Shown: one piece after another, positions 28,286-40,441 of the stretch | Layout: each line of letters opens with the position of its first letter | Position numbering within the stretch: position 1 is the first letter of the stretch | Source: Bacteroidaceae bacterium | GTDB taxonomy: Bacteria; Bacteroidota; Bacteroidia; Bacteroidales; Bacteroidaceae | DNA: 64,000 nucleotides | Assembly: GCA_017427065.1 (NCBI GenBank) | Contig: JAFRTL010000013.1 | Coordinates: 19,693 to 83,692 of the forward strand | Reading direction: 5' to 3' | Notes under the pieces: model-generated | The model's database searches: none | What the model was told of the DNA's origin: nothing | Seen by the model: only the letters and a program-made list of their open reading frames with translations | Made by a program: the position numbers and the translations under genes

Positions 28286-28317
28286 CAAAGATAGACTTTT
28301 TATTTAGTTCCACCAAA
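28286..28317 (-). promoter_or_regulatory. promoter of rpsF-rpsR-rplI
   Basis: On the minus strand -7 TATCTTTG (28286-28293) and -33 TTTG (28314-28317) are 20 bp apart, about 45 bp before the rpsF ATG. Confidence 0.65.
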
Positions 28318-28490
28318 CTTATACATGTTTATTTAACAAAAACATGACACAAGCGCCATCAATAAAAGAAATTTAGGGGTTGATGAGCATTTTTTCGCAA
28401 AATAATTTCTTTCATTGAATAATTATAACTTTCTTTGTAATTGATTTAGCTAGAGAGATTATAATAATAACAATTAAAAATATTTATAAG

Positions 28491-28655
28491 ATGAAACATT
28501 TAGGTGTATTATTGATTATCTTGGCAGCAATTGTACTCGTTGCTTGCGAGTTTACTGGAAATGTCAACAATAACGTCATTCTGTTTGGTTCTGTAGGTGT
28601 AATGATCATTGGTCTCATTCTGCACATTTGGCTGAATAAGAAATACGTTGACTAA
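28491..28655 (+). CDS. 54-residue membrane protein
   Basis: ATG at 28491 to TAA at 28653-28655. The product has two hydrophobic segments (VLLIILAAIVLVA and VILFGSVGVMIIGLILHIWL) joined by a short polar turn (EFTGNVNNN), then a basic end (NKKYVD). A strong hairpin terminator directly follows it (28675-28714), which supports it as a transcribed unit. The first segment ends in VLVAC and could be a lipobox instead of a helix. I recall similar tiny proteins in Bacteroidetes but cannot name a function. Confidence 0.65.
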   Translation: MKHLGVLLIILAAIVLVACEFTGNVNNNVILFGSVGVMIIGLILHIWLNKKYVD

Positions 28656-28674
28656 TTGCCAACAAAACAACATT

Positions 28675-28714
28675 AAAAGAAGAGGGGGATATTTGCTTAT
28701 CCCCCTCTTCTTTT
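28675..28714. terminator. bidirectional terminator between the 54-aa gene and rprY
   Basis: Perfect 16-bp stem AAAAGAAGAGGGGGAT with an 8-nt loop; the arms themselves give T-runs on both strands. It can end the small gene (plus) and rprX-rprY (minus). Confidence 0.85.
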
Positions 28715-28723
28715 GTACTCTTA

Positions 28724-29425
28724 TCAGACTTCCTTTTCTGGAGTGATCAGTTTATAACCCTTTCCGTGGATATTGATAATCTCAATGGTATCATCTTCCT
28801 TCAAATGCTTACGCAACTTTGTGATATAAACATCCATGCTGCGGGCATTGAAGTAGTTATCATCTATCCAAATGGTCTTCAAAGCAAAATCACGTTGCAG
28901 AATTTCATTGGCATGCGCGCAAAGCAAACTCAAAAGTTCAGATTCTTTCGTCGTAAGTTTCGTCTGTTTCTCTCCCAATGACAGAATCTGCTTCTGAGTG
29001 TCAAAGGTAAACTTACCAATCTTATAGACGCTGCTCTCTTTGTTCTTCTTTCCGCGTACACGACGGAGGATTGCTTCAATTCTGAATGTCAGCTCCTCCA
29101 TGCTGAAAGGTTTGGTGATATAGTCATCGGCACCAATCTTAAAGCCTTCCAAGATATCATCCTTCAATGTCTTTGCAGTCAGGAATATAATAGGAATCTC
29201 CGAATTAGCAGCACGCACTTCCTGTGCCAATGTGAATCCATCCTTCTTTGGCATCATCACATCGAACACACAAATATCATACTTATTCTTCAAGAATGCC
29301 TTATAACCGGCATCTCCATCAGGATACAACTCTGCAGCATAGCCTTTAGCCTGCAAGTACTCTCTCAAAAGCATGCCAAGATTTTCGTCATCTTCGCACA
29401 ATAGGATACGTAATTTCTCTTCCAT
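28724..29425 (-). CDS. rprY: OmpR-family response regulator RprY
   Basis: 233 aa. The receiver domain has the acidic pocket DDE at residues 12-14, the phosphoacceptor Asp in CVFDVMMPKKDG and the conserved Lys in ITKPFSMEEL. The C-terminal winged helix (NARSMDVYITKLRKHLKEDD, INIHGKGYKLI) binds DNA. Similarity to Bacteroides RprY and adjacency to the rprX kinase gene give the name. The pair is transcribed rprX then rprY, 13 bp apart. Confidence 0.9.
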   Translation of the reverse strand: MEEKLRILLCEDDENLGMLLREYLQAKGYAAELYPDGDAGYKAFLKNKYDICVFDVMMPKKDGFTLAQEVRAANSEIPIIFLTAKTLKDDILEGFKIGADDYITKPFSMEELTFRIEAILRRVRGKKNKESSVYKIGKFTFDTQKQILSLGEKQTKLTTKESELLSLLCAHANEILQRDFALKTIWIDDNYFNARSMDVYITKLRKHLKEDDTIEIINIHGKGYKLITPEKEV

Positions 29426-29438
29426 AATTCTATTGTTT

Positions 29439-30977
29439 TTAGTTAGTAATATCAGAATCTTTAACTAGCGGTAAAGAAATGATGAATTTTGTTCCTTCAT
29501 TAAGTTCGCTTTCCGCCTTTATAGTTCCCTTATGATCAGTGATAATTTTCTTCACATAAGCCAGTCCCAAACCGAAGCCCTTTACATCATGTACATTTCC
29601 TGTATGTACTCGATAGAACTTCTCAAATATCTTCTTCAAATCTTCTTTTTTAATGCCGATACCATTGTCTTGAATGGAAATCAGCAATCTGTCAGACTCA
29701 TTCCATGTACGCACTTTCAAACGGAGAGCCACCTCTGGATTGCGATATTTCACCGCATTGTCCATCAGATTGAATATCACATTCGTGATATGCATTTCAT
29801 CCACAAAGATGAATGGATTGTCAGCATCTAATTCTGTTTCTATCTCACCGCCAAAATTCTCTACTTTCAGATGGAATGTATTTACCACACCATAAATCAG
29901 TTCGTTGGCATCCACTTCCTTCATTTTCAATGTGGCTTTCTGCCTATCAAACATGGACATCTGAAGCACCTTTTCCACTTGGAATCTCAAACGTTTCGTC
30001 TCATCGTTGATGATGCCAGATACATGCTGGAACATCGCTGGCGACTTCGACACCGAAGGATCGTTGAGCATCTGAGCTGCCAACGAGATCGTTGAAATAG
30101 GTGTCTTGAATTCATGAGTCATATTGTTGATGAAATCGTTCTTCATCTCCGTCAATTTCTTCTGTCTGAATATCGTATAGATGGTAAAGATAAAGGTTAC
30201 CAACAATACCACCGTAAAGATGATAGACGGAATCATGAAACTCACAGAATCAAAGATATAATCCGACTTACCTGGGAAGTGTACTTGCAACGTACTCATC
30301 CTTGCTGGCGGATCATTCAGGAATAAAGGCTGGGAATATGCACTCTTACTTCCTTCATCTGTATAATCAGAACAACGGTAAATTTCCCGTCCGTCTGCGT
30401 CCACCAATTTAAAATGGTAAGTGAGATTAATGCCATTGTCAGCCAATCCCGACTTTAGATATTGATCCAAGTTCACATAGTTCACACGTTCATAGAGCGG
30501 ACGGTCGCTGGCGTAATATATCATCTCCCAAACCACTTCTTCCATCAAACCTTTTTGATAAAGATAACGGTTCTTCAACATATCCGCCATTGTCCTTGAA
30601 GTCTGCGGAATAGTCCTGGCACCATGGTTTCGTGAAATCACTACACCACTAGGAAAATCCGGCTGTACTCCCGAAAATTGCCTCAGTTCTATTTTAGAGC
30701 CATCCGGAGCTGTGATATAACTCTGAGAAGACTGCTTATTTTGAGAATCACCCCAACCATTCTTCTCTGCTGAAGAAAGATCCTCACGAAGCCATCGCTC
30801 CATCTCCTCTGCTTCCACATCCTTTGACACTGACATCAATGCGCGTTTGACAGATTCGTCGAACTGCTCATTACGCATCTTAGCCATCTCCTCTATATAG
30901 CTGATTTGCAGAAAGAGTAAGATAAGGAAAGAAGCCCCCATCACAATACCCAATATCCAAATCGTTCTCTTTTTCAT
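29439..30977 (-). CDS. rprX: sensor histidine kinase RprX
   Basis: 512 aa. Two transmembrane helices (residues about 5-25 and 253-275) enclose a periplasmic sensor region of about 225 residues. The cytoplasmic part has the HisKA H-box MTHEFKTPISTIS and an HATPase domain with N-box FNLMDNAVKY, G1 QDNGIGIKKEDL and G2 GFGLGLAYVKKI. It phosphorylates RprY. The pair was described in Bacteroides fragilis; the signal is unknown. A -7 box lies just upstream at 31000-31007. Confidence 0.9.
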   Translation of the reverse strand: MKKRTIWILGIVMGASFLILLFLQISYIEEMAKMRNEQFDESVKRALMSVSKDVEAEEMERWLREDLSSAEKNGWGDSQNKQSSQSYITAPDGSKIELRQFSGVQPDFPSGVVISRNHGARTIPQTSRTMADMLKNRYLYQKGLMEEVVWEMIYYASDRPLYERVNYVNLDQYLKSGLADNGINLTYHFKLVDADGREIYRCSDYTDEGSKSAYSQPLFLNDPPARMSTLQVHFPGKSDYIFDSVSFMIPSIIFTVVLLVTFIFTIYTIFRQKKLTEMKNDFINNMTHEFKTPISTISLAAQMLNDPSVSKSPAMFQHVSGIINDETKRLRFQVEKVLQMSMFDRQKATLKMKEVDANELIYGVVNTFHLKVENFGGEIETELDADNPFIFVDEMHITNVIFNLMDNAVKYRNPEVALRLKVRTWNESDRLLISIQDNGIGIKKEDLKKIFEKFYRVHTGNVHDVKGFGLGLAYVKKIITDHKGTIKAESELNEGTKFIISLPLVKDSDITN

Positions 30978-30999
30978 CTTAAATTGTTAAATCTCCATG

Positions 31000-31007
31000 C
31001 AAAAATA
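31000..31007 (-). promoter_or_regulatory. -7 promoter element of rprX-rprY
   Basis: TATTTTTG on the minus strand, 22 bp before the rprX ATG. A TTG occurs 15 bp upstream, closer than the usual spacing. Confidence 0.4.
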
Positions 31008-31083
31008 ACTAAAATAAATTTACAATTTAGCTTTTTGGCGATATTTTTTAACAAATAAAGTGTTTTTTCATTTTATTAGCACA

Positions 31084-31128
31084 TAAAAAAAAGCCGCTGC
31101 CACAAGCAAAAGCTCACAGCAGCGACTC
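31084..31128 (-). terminator. terminator after the EF-G2 gene
   Basis: On the minus strand a GTCGCTGC/GCAGCGGC stem with a weaker inner stem is followed by a run of eight T. It lies 28 bp behind the stop codon of the EF-G2 gene. Confidence 0.75.
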
Positions 31129-31155
31129 TTATATCAGAATTCCAGATGAGAAAAA

Positions 31156-33312
31156 TTACTCTTCTTGTTCTTTTTCCTCAAATTCCTTAATCAACTTATT
31201 CTGGACATCAGTTGGAACCAATTCGTAACTAGCAAACTTCATGTTAAAAGAAGCACGACCACCAGTCAGAGAGCTCAAAGCCGTAGAATAAGAAGACATT
31301 TCCTTCAATGGTACCTTAGCCACCAATTTCTGGAAGCCAGACTCGCTATCCATACCCATAATCATGGCACGACGTCCTTGCAAGTCACTCATCACATCAC
31401 CCATATAGTCGGCAGGAACCAACACTTCTACATCATATACAGGCTCCAAGATCTTAGGACCTGCCTCGCGGAATGCAGTACTGAAGGCATTTCTACCAGC
31501 CAGCATGAAGGAGATTTCATTAGAATCCACTGGGTGCATCTTACCATCATAAACGATGACGCGTACGTCACGAGCATAAGAACCTGTCAACGGACCTTGT
31601 TCCATGCGTGACATGATACCCTTCAGGATTGCAGGCATGAAACGGGCATCAATAGCACCACCAACCACAGCGTTGATGAATACAACCTTACCACCCCACT
31701 CCAATGGGATTTCTTCCTTGCCCTTCACATTGATCTTATATTCCTGACCGCCGAAACGATAAGTATCAGGCTCTGGCATACCTTCGGTATAAGGTTCAAC
31801 GATCAAGTGAACCTCACCGAACTGACCAGCACCACCTGACTGCTTCTTGTGGCGATAATCTGCACGAGCAGCCTTTGTGATGGTCTCACGATAAGGAATA
31901 CGAGGCTCATCATAAACGATAGAAAGCTTCTCGTTATTCTCTAAACGCCACTTCAAAGTACGAAGGTGGAACTCACCCTGTCCGTTAACGATGGTCTGAC
32001 GCAATTCCTTTGACTGGTCGATAATCCACGTTGGATCTTCCTCATGCATACGGTTGAGCAGAGTCATCATCTTCTCCATTTCAGCCTCATTGGTTGGACG
32101 GATGGCACGAGAATATTTAGAATTAGGATATTTGATAAAGTCAAAACGGTTGTCAACGTCTTTGCCATTCAGTGTATTGCCCAGATGCACATCTTTCAGT
32201 TTCACTGTACAACCAATATCACCAGCAACCATAGCTTCCACCTTATCACGAATAGAACCAGCACAAGAGAACAACTGTCCGATGCGCTCCTTAGAACCAC
32301 GGTCAGCATTAGTCAAGTCATCACCCTCACGTACGGTACCACTCATTACCTTGAAATACTGAACTTCACCGATATGAGGCTCCACACCAGTCTTAAAGAA
32401 ATACAATGAAGTTGGGGCATTTGGATCAGGAATAACTTCTTCACCATGAGTATTCTTCACAGCTGGCATATCACTAACGAATGGAACCACATCACCAAGG
32501 AATTCCATGAGGCGATGAACACCCATATCCTTACCTGCGCAAACACAGCAAACAGGGAACATACCACGAGAAGCAAGACCCTTACGAATGCCTTCTACAG
32601 CCTCCTCTTCAGAGAGTTCCATAGTATCAAAGAACTTCTCCATCAAAGCATCATCATGCTCAGCTGCAGCTTCTATCAATGTATTGTGCCATTCTTCAGC
32701 TTTTGCCATCTCACCAGCAGGGATATCCTCAATTGTAGGAGCACCACCTTCTTCGCCCCATGAGTACTTCTTCATCTTCAGTACATCAATCATGGCATTA
32801 TAGTTGGCACCTGGATTCACAGGATACTGTACAGGAACGACCTTGGAGCCATAAACCTCTTTCAGTTTCTCCAATACCTGATCAAAATCGCAGTTCTCAC
32901 TGTCAAGTTTGTTAACTACGAAGATCACTGGTTTCTTCAATGCTTCCGTATAGCGGAACTGATTCTGAGTTCCTACTTCAGGACCAACTGCACCATTAAT
33001 GAGCAACATGGCCGTATCCGTCACATTCATGGCAGTCACAGCAGCACCAACGAAGTCATCACTTCCTGGGCAGTCGATAATATTCAGTTTCTTACCATTG
33101 TTCTCTACATGGAAAACAGTTGAAAATACAGAATAACCATATTCCTGCTCCACGGGGAAATAATCGCTGACTGTGTTCTTGGTCGTTACTTTACCACGAC
33201 GTCTGATGATACCACTCTCAAAGAGCAGCGCCTCTGTGAGGGTGGTCTTACCCGCGCCTGAGTTTCCAAGCAGGGCAATGTTCTTGATCTCGTTTGTTTG
33301 ATAAACTTTCAT
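31156..33312 (-). CDS. fusA2: EF-G paralogue (EF-G2 type) lacking the catalytic histidine
   Basis: 718 aa from the ATG at 33312, the length of Bacteroides EF-G2. It has all EF-G domains: G domain (1-~260), domain II, and domains III-V, ending in an acidic tail. The P-loop is GNSGAGKTTL (residues 16-25) and NKLD is kept. Two catalytic positions differ from EF-G: G3 reads DCPGS (80-84) where EF-G has DTPGH, and the switch-I RGIT is YGYS (58-61). This fits the B. thetaiotaomicron EF-G2, reported to support translation without GTPase activity during carbon limitation. Housekeeping EF-G is expected elsewhere in the genome. Confidence 0.87.
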   Translation of the reverse strand: MKVYQTNEIKNIALLGNSGAGKTTLTEALLFESGIIRRRGKVTTKNTVSDYFPVEQEYGYSVFSTVFHVENNGKKLNIIDCPGSDDFVGAAVTAMNVTDTAMLLINGAVGPEVGTQNQFRYTEALKKPVIFVVNKLDSENCDFDQVLEKLKEVYGSKVVPVQYPVNPGANYNAMIDVLKMKKYSWGEEGGAPTIEDIPAGEMAKAEEWHNTLIEAAAEHDDALMEKFFDTMELSEEEAVEGIRKGLASRGMFPVCCVCAGKDMGVHRLMEFLGDVVPFVSDMPAVKNTHGEEVIPDPNAPTSLYFFKTGVEPHIGEVQYFKVMSGTVREGDDLTNADRGSKERIGQLFSCAGSIRDKVEAMVAGDIGCTVKLKDVHLGNTLNGKDVDNRFDFIKYPNSKYSRAIRPTNEAEMEKMMTLLNRMHEEDPTWIIDQSKELRQTIVNGQGEFHLRTLKWRLENNEKLSIVYDEPRIPYRETITKAARADYRHKKQSGGAGQFGEVHLIVEPYTEGMPEPDTYRFGGQEYKINVKGKEEIPLEWGGKVVFINAVVGGAIDARFMPAILKGIMSRMEQGPLTGSYARDVRVIVYDGKMHPVDSNEISFMLAGRNAFSTAFREAGPKILEPVYDVEVLVPADYMGDVMSDLQGRRAMIMGMDSESGFQKLVAKVPLKEMSSYSTALSSLTGGRASFNMKFASYELVPTDVQNKLIKEFEEKEQEE

Positions 33313-33418
33313 GAACTTATATAATTTAAAGTGAATGCACAAAAATTGAGCGCCCGAAGTTAACTATTATCTGCCACAAATGCAAACCTTTACTCCTTTT
33401 TATTAAAAATACAGTAAT

Positions 33419-33466
33419 AAAAAAGGCGTTTGCCTGCATTTCTGATATGACAAACGCCTTTTTTTA
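33419..33466 (-). terminator. terminator after the beta-galactosidase gene
   Basis: Stem AAAAAGGCGTTTG / CAAACGCCTTTTT with an 18-nt loop; on the minus strand it ends in a T-run. It lies between the GH2 gene and the EF-G2 gene and separates their transcription. Confidence 0.85.
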
Positions 33467-33476
33467 TTTTCAAAAA

Positions 33477-36599
<3,123 letters not shown>

Positions 36600-36613
36600 T
36601 TATTTAATTGCTA

Positions 36614-36621
36614 CAAAGATA
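36614..36621 (-). promoter_or_regulatory. -7 promoter element of the beta-galactosidase gene
   Basis: TATCTTTG on the minus strand, 23 bp before the ATG at 36590. No -33 element at normal spacing. A weaker TATCTTCG for hemW lies on the plus strand at 36664-36671. Confidence 0.4.
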
Positions 36622-36675
36622 CGGTTTTCCCATGAATTATGTCGTCATAAGCCACAAAAATTGTATCTTCGCAGC

Positions 36676-37809
36676 ATGGCAGGCATTTACATACATATCC
36701 CCTTTTGCAAGAAACGCTGCATCTACTGCGATTTCTATTCCTCTACGCTGCTGAAATATCGAGGAGCGTATGTGGGGGCTTTGTGTCGTGAATTGAGGCA
36801 GCGAAAAGACTATCTGAAAGGGGAAGCTGTGAAGACGGTGTACTTAGGAGGAGGAACCCCCTCACTGCTGCAACGCGATGAATTAGAACAACTTTTTGGA
36901 GAGATAGGAAAGGTATATAGTTTAGGAACTTGTGAGGAAATCACCTTAGAGGCTAATCCTGACGACCTGACGGAGCACTATGTGCAGATGCTCACCACCC
37001 TGCCTGTCAATCGTCTCAGCATTGGTATTCAGACTTTCGATGATGGTTTGCTGAAACTCTTGAATCGCAGACATACAGCTACTGATGCAATCGCTGCCGT
37101 AAAACGTTGTCAGGATGCGGGATTCAGTAATATCAGCATCGATCTGATCTATGGACTTCCAGGTGAAACGGATGTCCTTTGGGAGCACGATTTAGAGCAA
37201 GCTATCGCCCTTGGCGTGCAGCATATTTCTGCTTATTCCCTTACGTATGAGGAAGGTACTGCATTATGGCAACTACGTGAGAAGCAGCAGATTCAAGAAG
37301 TGGATGAGGAGCAAAGCCTACGTTTCTTCTCTACACTGATGCAGAGACTCAAAGAGGCAGGTTTTCAGCACTACGAAATCTCCAATTTCTGCCTTCCTGG
37401 TCGTCATTCCCGCCATAACTCTGCCTATTGGGAAGGGATTCCGTACTTAGGATGTGGTGCTGCTGCACACTCTTTCGATGGCAGTTCTCGCCAATGGAAT
37501 GTGGCCAATCTATCCAAATACATCGACGGGATTTTTGCGGGGCAACCTCTCATAGAGCGTGAGGAACTGACAACTACGACACGCTATAACGAACTGGTAA
37601 TGACACGACTTCGCACCTCTCAAGGCTTAGATCTAGAAGCACTTAGAGCTACATTTGGCGAAAAGCTCTATCGTTACCTGTTGGAAATGGCTAAACCTTG
37701 CCTCGACAGGAAAATCCTCTTAATAACAGAGAACCGCCTCCATTTTACTGAAAGCGGTCTCTTTATCTCAGATAGTATCATTTCCGATTTACTATCAATC
37801 TCAGATTAA
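36676..37809 (+). CDS. hemW: HemW, radical SAM heme chaperone
   Basis: 377 aa from the ATG at 36676 (MAGIYIHIPFC). An upstream frame extends into the divergent promoter region and the end of the GH2 gene and is not credible. The radical SAM cluster motif is CKKRCIYC, followed by GGGTPSLL and the HemN_C region (YEISNFCLPG, GCGAAAHSF). HemW lacks coproporphyrinogen oxidase activity in tested cases and binds heme; older annotations call it an oxygen-independent coproporphyrinogen oxidase. Confidence 0.9.
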   Translation: MAGIYIHIPFCKKRCIYCDFYSSTLLKYRGAYVGALCRELRQRKDYLKGEAVKTVYLGGGTPSLLQRDELEQLFGEIGKVYSLGTCEEITLEANPDDLTEHYVQMLTTLPVNRLSIGIQTFDDGLLKLLNRRHTATDAIAAVKRCQDAGFSNISIDLIYGLPGETDVLWEHDLEQAIALGVQHISAYSLTYEEGTALWQLREKQQIQEVDEEQSLRFFSTLMQRLKEAGFQHYEISNFCLPGRHSRHNSAYWEGIPYLGCGAAAHSFDGSSRQWNVANLSKYIDGIFAGQPLIEREELTTTTRYNELVMTRLRTSQGLDLEALRATFGEKLYRYLLEMAKPCLDRKILLITENRLHFTESGLFISDSIISDLLSISD

Positions 37810-37860
37810 TTCCGACATCACTGGAACAGCGTATAAAAATAAAGGACTTTTATCCGTTAA

Positions 37861-37906
37861 AAGCGCTGCACCAATAAGAGCGCGAAGCGGTCGTCTTGCA
37901 GCGCTT
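37861..37906. repeat. inverted repeat AAGCGCTGCA/TGCAGCGCTT
   Basis: Perfect 10-bp arms around a 26-nt centre containing GAGCGCGAAGCGG. Sits in the convergent gap between hemW and the DUF2027-Smr gene; it may act as a terminator or be a dispersed palindromic element. Confidence 0.5.
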
Positions 37907-37960
37907 AGGAGAAAAGTGCTTTATTTTAGCTGTGGAAGTGCAGTCGGCGTGTTTTCTTTG

Positions 37961-37994
37961 ATTCGTTTCTTTTGCACGAGCAAAAGAAATGAAT
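37961..37994. repeat. 15-bp hairpin at the end of the DUF2027-Smr gene
   Basis: ATTCGTTTCTTTTGC and GCAAAAGAAATGAAT pair with one G-T wobble around an ACGA loop. It is 2 bp from the stop codon of the minus-strand gene and probably forms its mRNA end. Confidence 0.6.
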
Positions 37995-37996
37995 AT

Positions 37997-39118
37997 TTAA
38001 TGCACTATCACCATTGTTGCTCCAAAGCCATATTGCTGGAAAGAGGCATCTTGATGGCTGCAAGTGGGATATTTTTGACGCAGTTCTTGAAGCACAGCCT
38101 TTCGAAGTACACCCTCACCCTTCCCATGAATGAAGACGATGCGCTGTCCTTTTTTTGTCTTATACTGCTCCATCACCTCGCGGAACTTGGATAGTTGATA
38201 GTTCAGGATGTCGCCATTATCCATACCTGCCATCGTATCGAGCAATGAGGAAGCATGCAAATCCACCTCCACGATTTCGGAGTTAATGCCCTTACGCACC
38301 TTGACATGCTTCTGATCGAAAGGCTTACTTTCTTCACGCACTTTCTCCTTCAACGCCTGTTCTATCTCCTGCGCACTCACTATCATCTGGCGCACAGGGA
38401 CATCATCGCGCACCAAATCGTAGATTAAGGCTGGTTCTTCAAAAAAGTCGGTATCCTTGAAAGTATGCACCTTATAGAACTTTACCACATCAATGCGCAA
38501 TTCCACACTACAAGCAGGTTTTAGCGCAAAAGCCTTGCCATCCTTGAAAGCCACTAATTGCACACAGACACGCTGCAAGTCGTTCAAACTCGCTTTGTCG
38601 AACTCCTCAATGAAGAACTTAGTATTTGGCTCCAGCACGCCATGAGAACGGGTGCTCCAAGAACCATTTTCACCTGCCAGATAGGTATAATAGAGGTAGA
38701 AGTTGCTATCGTTTACCAGATAGGTCTCAAAATTGGTCGTACTCATAGCCTTCATATCCACTGGAACAAAGGCCAGATACACATTCAGCACATCGCCCCC
38801 CTTGATTTCCTGAGGCTTCTGCACCCCAGTCTTTGGCGAAGTAAAAGGTTGCTGAGGAACAGCTGCACCCCTGTATGGAGCAGCCGGCTGTGATTGTTTT
38901 GCCCTCAATTGATCTTCCCGTTCTGCTTGTCTGCGTTGTTTCTCTGCAGCACTGGGAATGTTATACTCATCTGTCTCTATGGCTACGATATCACGCAGTT
39001 GCATAGGGATAGCAAAGCCATCGGCATCTTCCACTAGGGCAATATCCTTACCTTGAAAACCCACGATAGTGCCACCACCAACCTCACTTAAAAATCTGAC
39101 TTTATCTCCTACCTTCAT
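37997..39118 (-). CDS. DUF2027 and Smr domain protein
   Basis: 373 aa. An N-terminal KOW/SH3-like segment ([19 protein letters not shown]) and a basic linker lead into the DUF2027 beta domain (about residues 110-240). The C-terminal Smr domain begins at EVDLHASSL and has the [11 protein letters not shown] motif. Smr domains bind or nick nucleic acids and are found in MutS2; here no MutS part is present. The architecture is common in Bacteroidetes, with no known function. Divergent from queA, with overlapping promoter regions. Confidence 0.85.
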   Translation of the reverse strand: MKVGDKVRFLSEVGGGTIVGFQGKDIALVEDADGFAIPMQLRDIVAIETDEYNIPSAAEKQRRQAEREDQLRAKQSQPAAPYRGAAVPQQPFTSPKTGVQKPQEIKGGDVLNVYLAFVPVDMKAMSTTNFETYLVNDSNFYLYYTYLAGENGSWSTRSHGVLEPNTKFFIEEFDKASLNDLQRVCVQLVAFKDGKAFALKPACSVELRIDVVKFYKVHTFKDTDFFEEPALIYDLVRDDVPVRQMIVSAQEIEQALKEKVREESKPFDQKHVKVRKGINSEIVEVDLHASSLLDTMAGMDNGDILNYQLSKFREVMEQYKTKKGQRIVFIHGKGEGVLRKAVLQELRQKYPTCSHQDASFQQYGFGATMVIVH

Positions 39119-39139
39119 AATCTCTTGTTTTTAGTACTG

Positions 39140-39147
39140 CAAAGATA
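39140..39147 (-). promoter_or_regulatory. -7 promoter element of the DUF2027-Smr gene
   Basis: TATCTTTG on the minus strand, 21 bp before the ATG at 39118; faces away from the queA -7 box at 39170-39177. Confidence 0.45.
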
Positions 39148-39169
39148 ACATTTTCTGCTTGATTTTTGC

Positions 39170-39177
39170 TATATTTG
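39170..39177 (+). promoter_or_regulatory. -7 promoter element of queA
   Basis: TATATTTG, 18 bp before the ATG at 39196. It overlaps the extended reading frame starting at 39166, which supports 39196 as the true start. Confidence 0.5.
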
Positions 39178-39195
39178 CACCCCAAATCAGAAAAG

Positions 39196-40428
39196 ATGCT
39201 TAATCAAGATCCAAGACATATCAAAATCAGCGATTACAACTATCCGCTTCCTGATGAGCGCATAGCAAAGTTTCCACTGCCAGAGCGCGACCATTCTAAA
39301 TTGTTGCTCTACAAGCATGGGGAAGTTAGCGAAGATATATTCACCTCCCTACCAAACTATATCGAGGCAGAAGAACTGATGATTTTCAACAACACAAAGG
39401 TTATTCAGGCACGTCTGCATTTCCGCAAAGCAACAGGTGCACTAATCGAAGTTTTCTGTTTGGAGCCCATAGAGCCAGCTGACTATGCGCAGAATTTCCA
39501 ACAGACGGAACATGCCGCTTGGCTCTGCTTGGTGGGCAACCTTAAGAAGTGGAAGGGTGAAGTGCTGCAGCGCCAGATGACAGTAAAAGGCCATGCCATC
39601 ACCCTTTGCGCTGAGCGTGGAAAGGCCGTAGGTACCAGCCATTGGATAGATTTCCGTTGGGATGATACCTCTGTGACTTTTGCTGATATCTTGGAGGTCT
39701 TTGGCGAGCTCCCCATCCCACCTTATTTAAATAGGGAGACTCAAGAGAGTGATAAAGTGACCTACCAAACAGTGTATTCCAAGATCAAAGGATCTGTTGC
39801 TGCTCCCACTGCGGGATTGCACTTCACTACAAGGGTACTCGATGCCCTGAAGAATAAGGGTGTAGAGCTGGAAGAGTTGACACTGCATGTAGGAGCAGGT
39901 ACGTTCAAGCCTGTGAAGAGTGAAGAGATAGAGGGGCATGAGATGCACACGGAATGGATATCTGTGGCGCGAAGCACCCTTCAGAAACTTATAAAGCATG
40001 GAGGACAAGCCATAGCTGTTGGTACTACTTCCGTACGCACTTTGGAGTCGCTCTACCATATAGGTGTAGCACTGCTGCTACATCCAGAGCAGGAAGAGGA
40101 GGCGCTGAAAGTGAAGCAATGGCAACCCTATGAATTGCCAGAATCCGCTTCGCAAATATCATCTGTTGATGCACTGAAAGCCGTCATTGCTTATCTGGAT
40201 CGTCATAAGATGGAAACACTCCATACCAGTACGCAGATCATTATTGCTCCTGGCTATCAGTACCGCATCGTGAAACAGATGATCACCAACTTCCATCAGC
40301 CTCAGAGCACGTTGCTGCTGCTGGTATCTGCCTTTGTGAAGGGCGATTGGCATACCATCTACAACTATGCTTTAAGTCACGATTTCCGTTTCCTAAGCTA
40401 TGGCGACAGCTCCTTACTTATCCCATAA
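39196..40428 (+). CDS. queA: S-adenosylmethionine:tRNA ribosyltransferase-isomerase
   Basis: 410 aa from the ATG at 39196. QueA signatures are DYNYPLPDERIAKFPLPERD, IFNNTKVIQARL, TAGLHFTTRVLDALKNKGV and LHVGAGTFKPVKSE. It transfers ribose from SAM to 7-aminomethyl-7-deazaguanine in tRNA, making epoxyqueuosine. It is somewhat longer than E. coli QueA (356), as is usual in Bacteroidetes, with an internal insertion (LEPIEPADYAQNF region). Followed 13 bp later by a NUDIX gene. Confidence 0.94.
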   Translation: MLNQDPRHIKISDYNYPLPDERIAKFPLPERDHSKLLLYKHGEVSEDIFTSLPNYIEAEELMIFNNTKVIQARLHFRKATGALIEVFCLEPIEPADYAQNFQQTEHAAWLCLVGNLKKWKGEVLQRQMTVKGHAITLCAERGKAVGTSHWIDFRWDDTSVTFADILEVFGELPIPPYLNRETQESDKVTYQTVYSKIKGSVAAPTAGLHFTTRVLDALKNKGVELEELTLHVGAGTFKPVKSEEIEGHEMHTEWISVARSTLQKLIKHGGQAIAVGTTSVRTLESLYHIGVALLLHPEQEEEALKVKQWQPYELPESASQISSVDALKAVIAYLDRHKMETLHTSTQIIIAPGYQYRIVKQMITNFHQPQSTLLLLVSAFVKGDWHTIYNYALSHDFRFLSYGDSSLLIP

Positions 40429-40441
40429 TACCCATTGAACT

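Noticed and set aside
37916-38194. 92-aa plus-strand frame
   Set aside because: It overlaps the end of the DUF2027-Smr gene and its hairpin, and has no recognisable domain.
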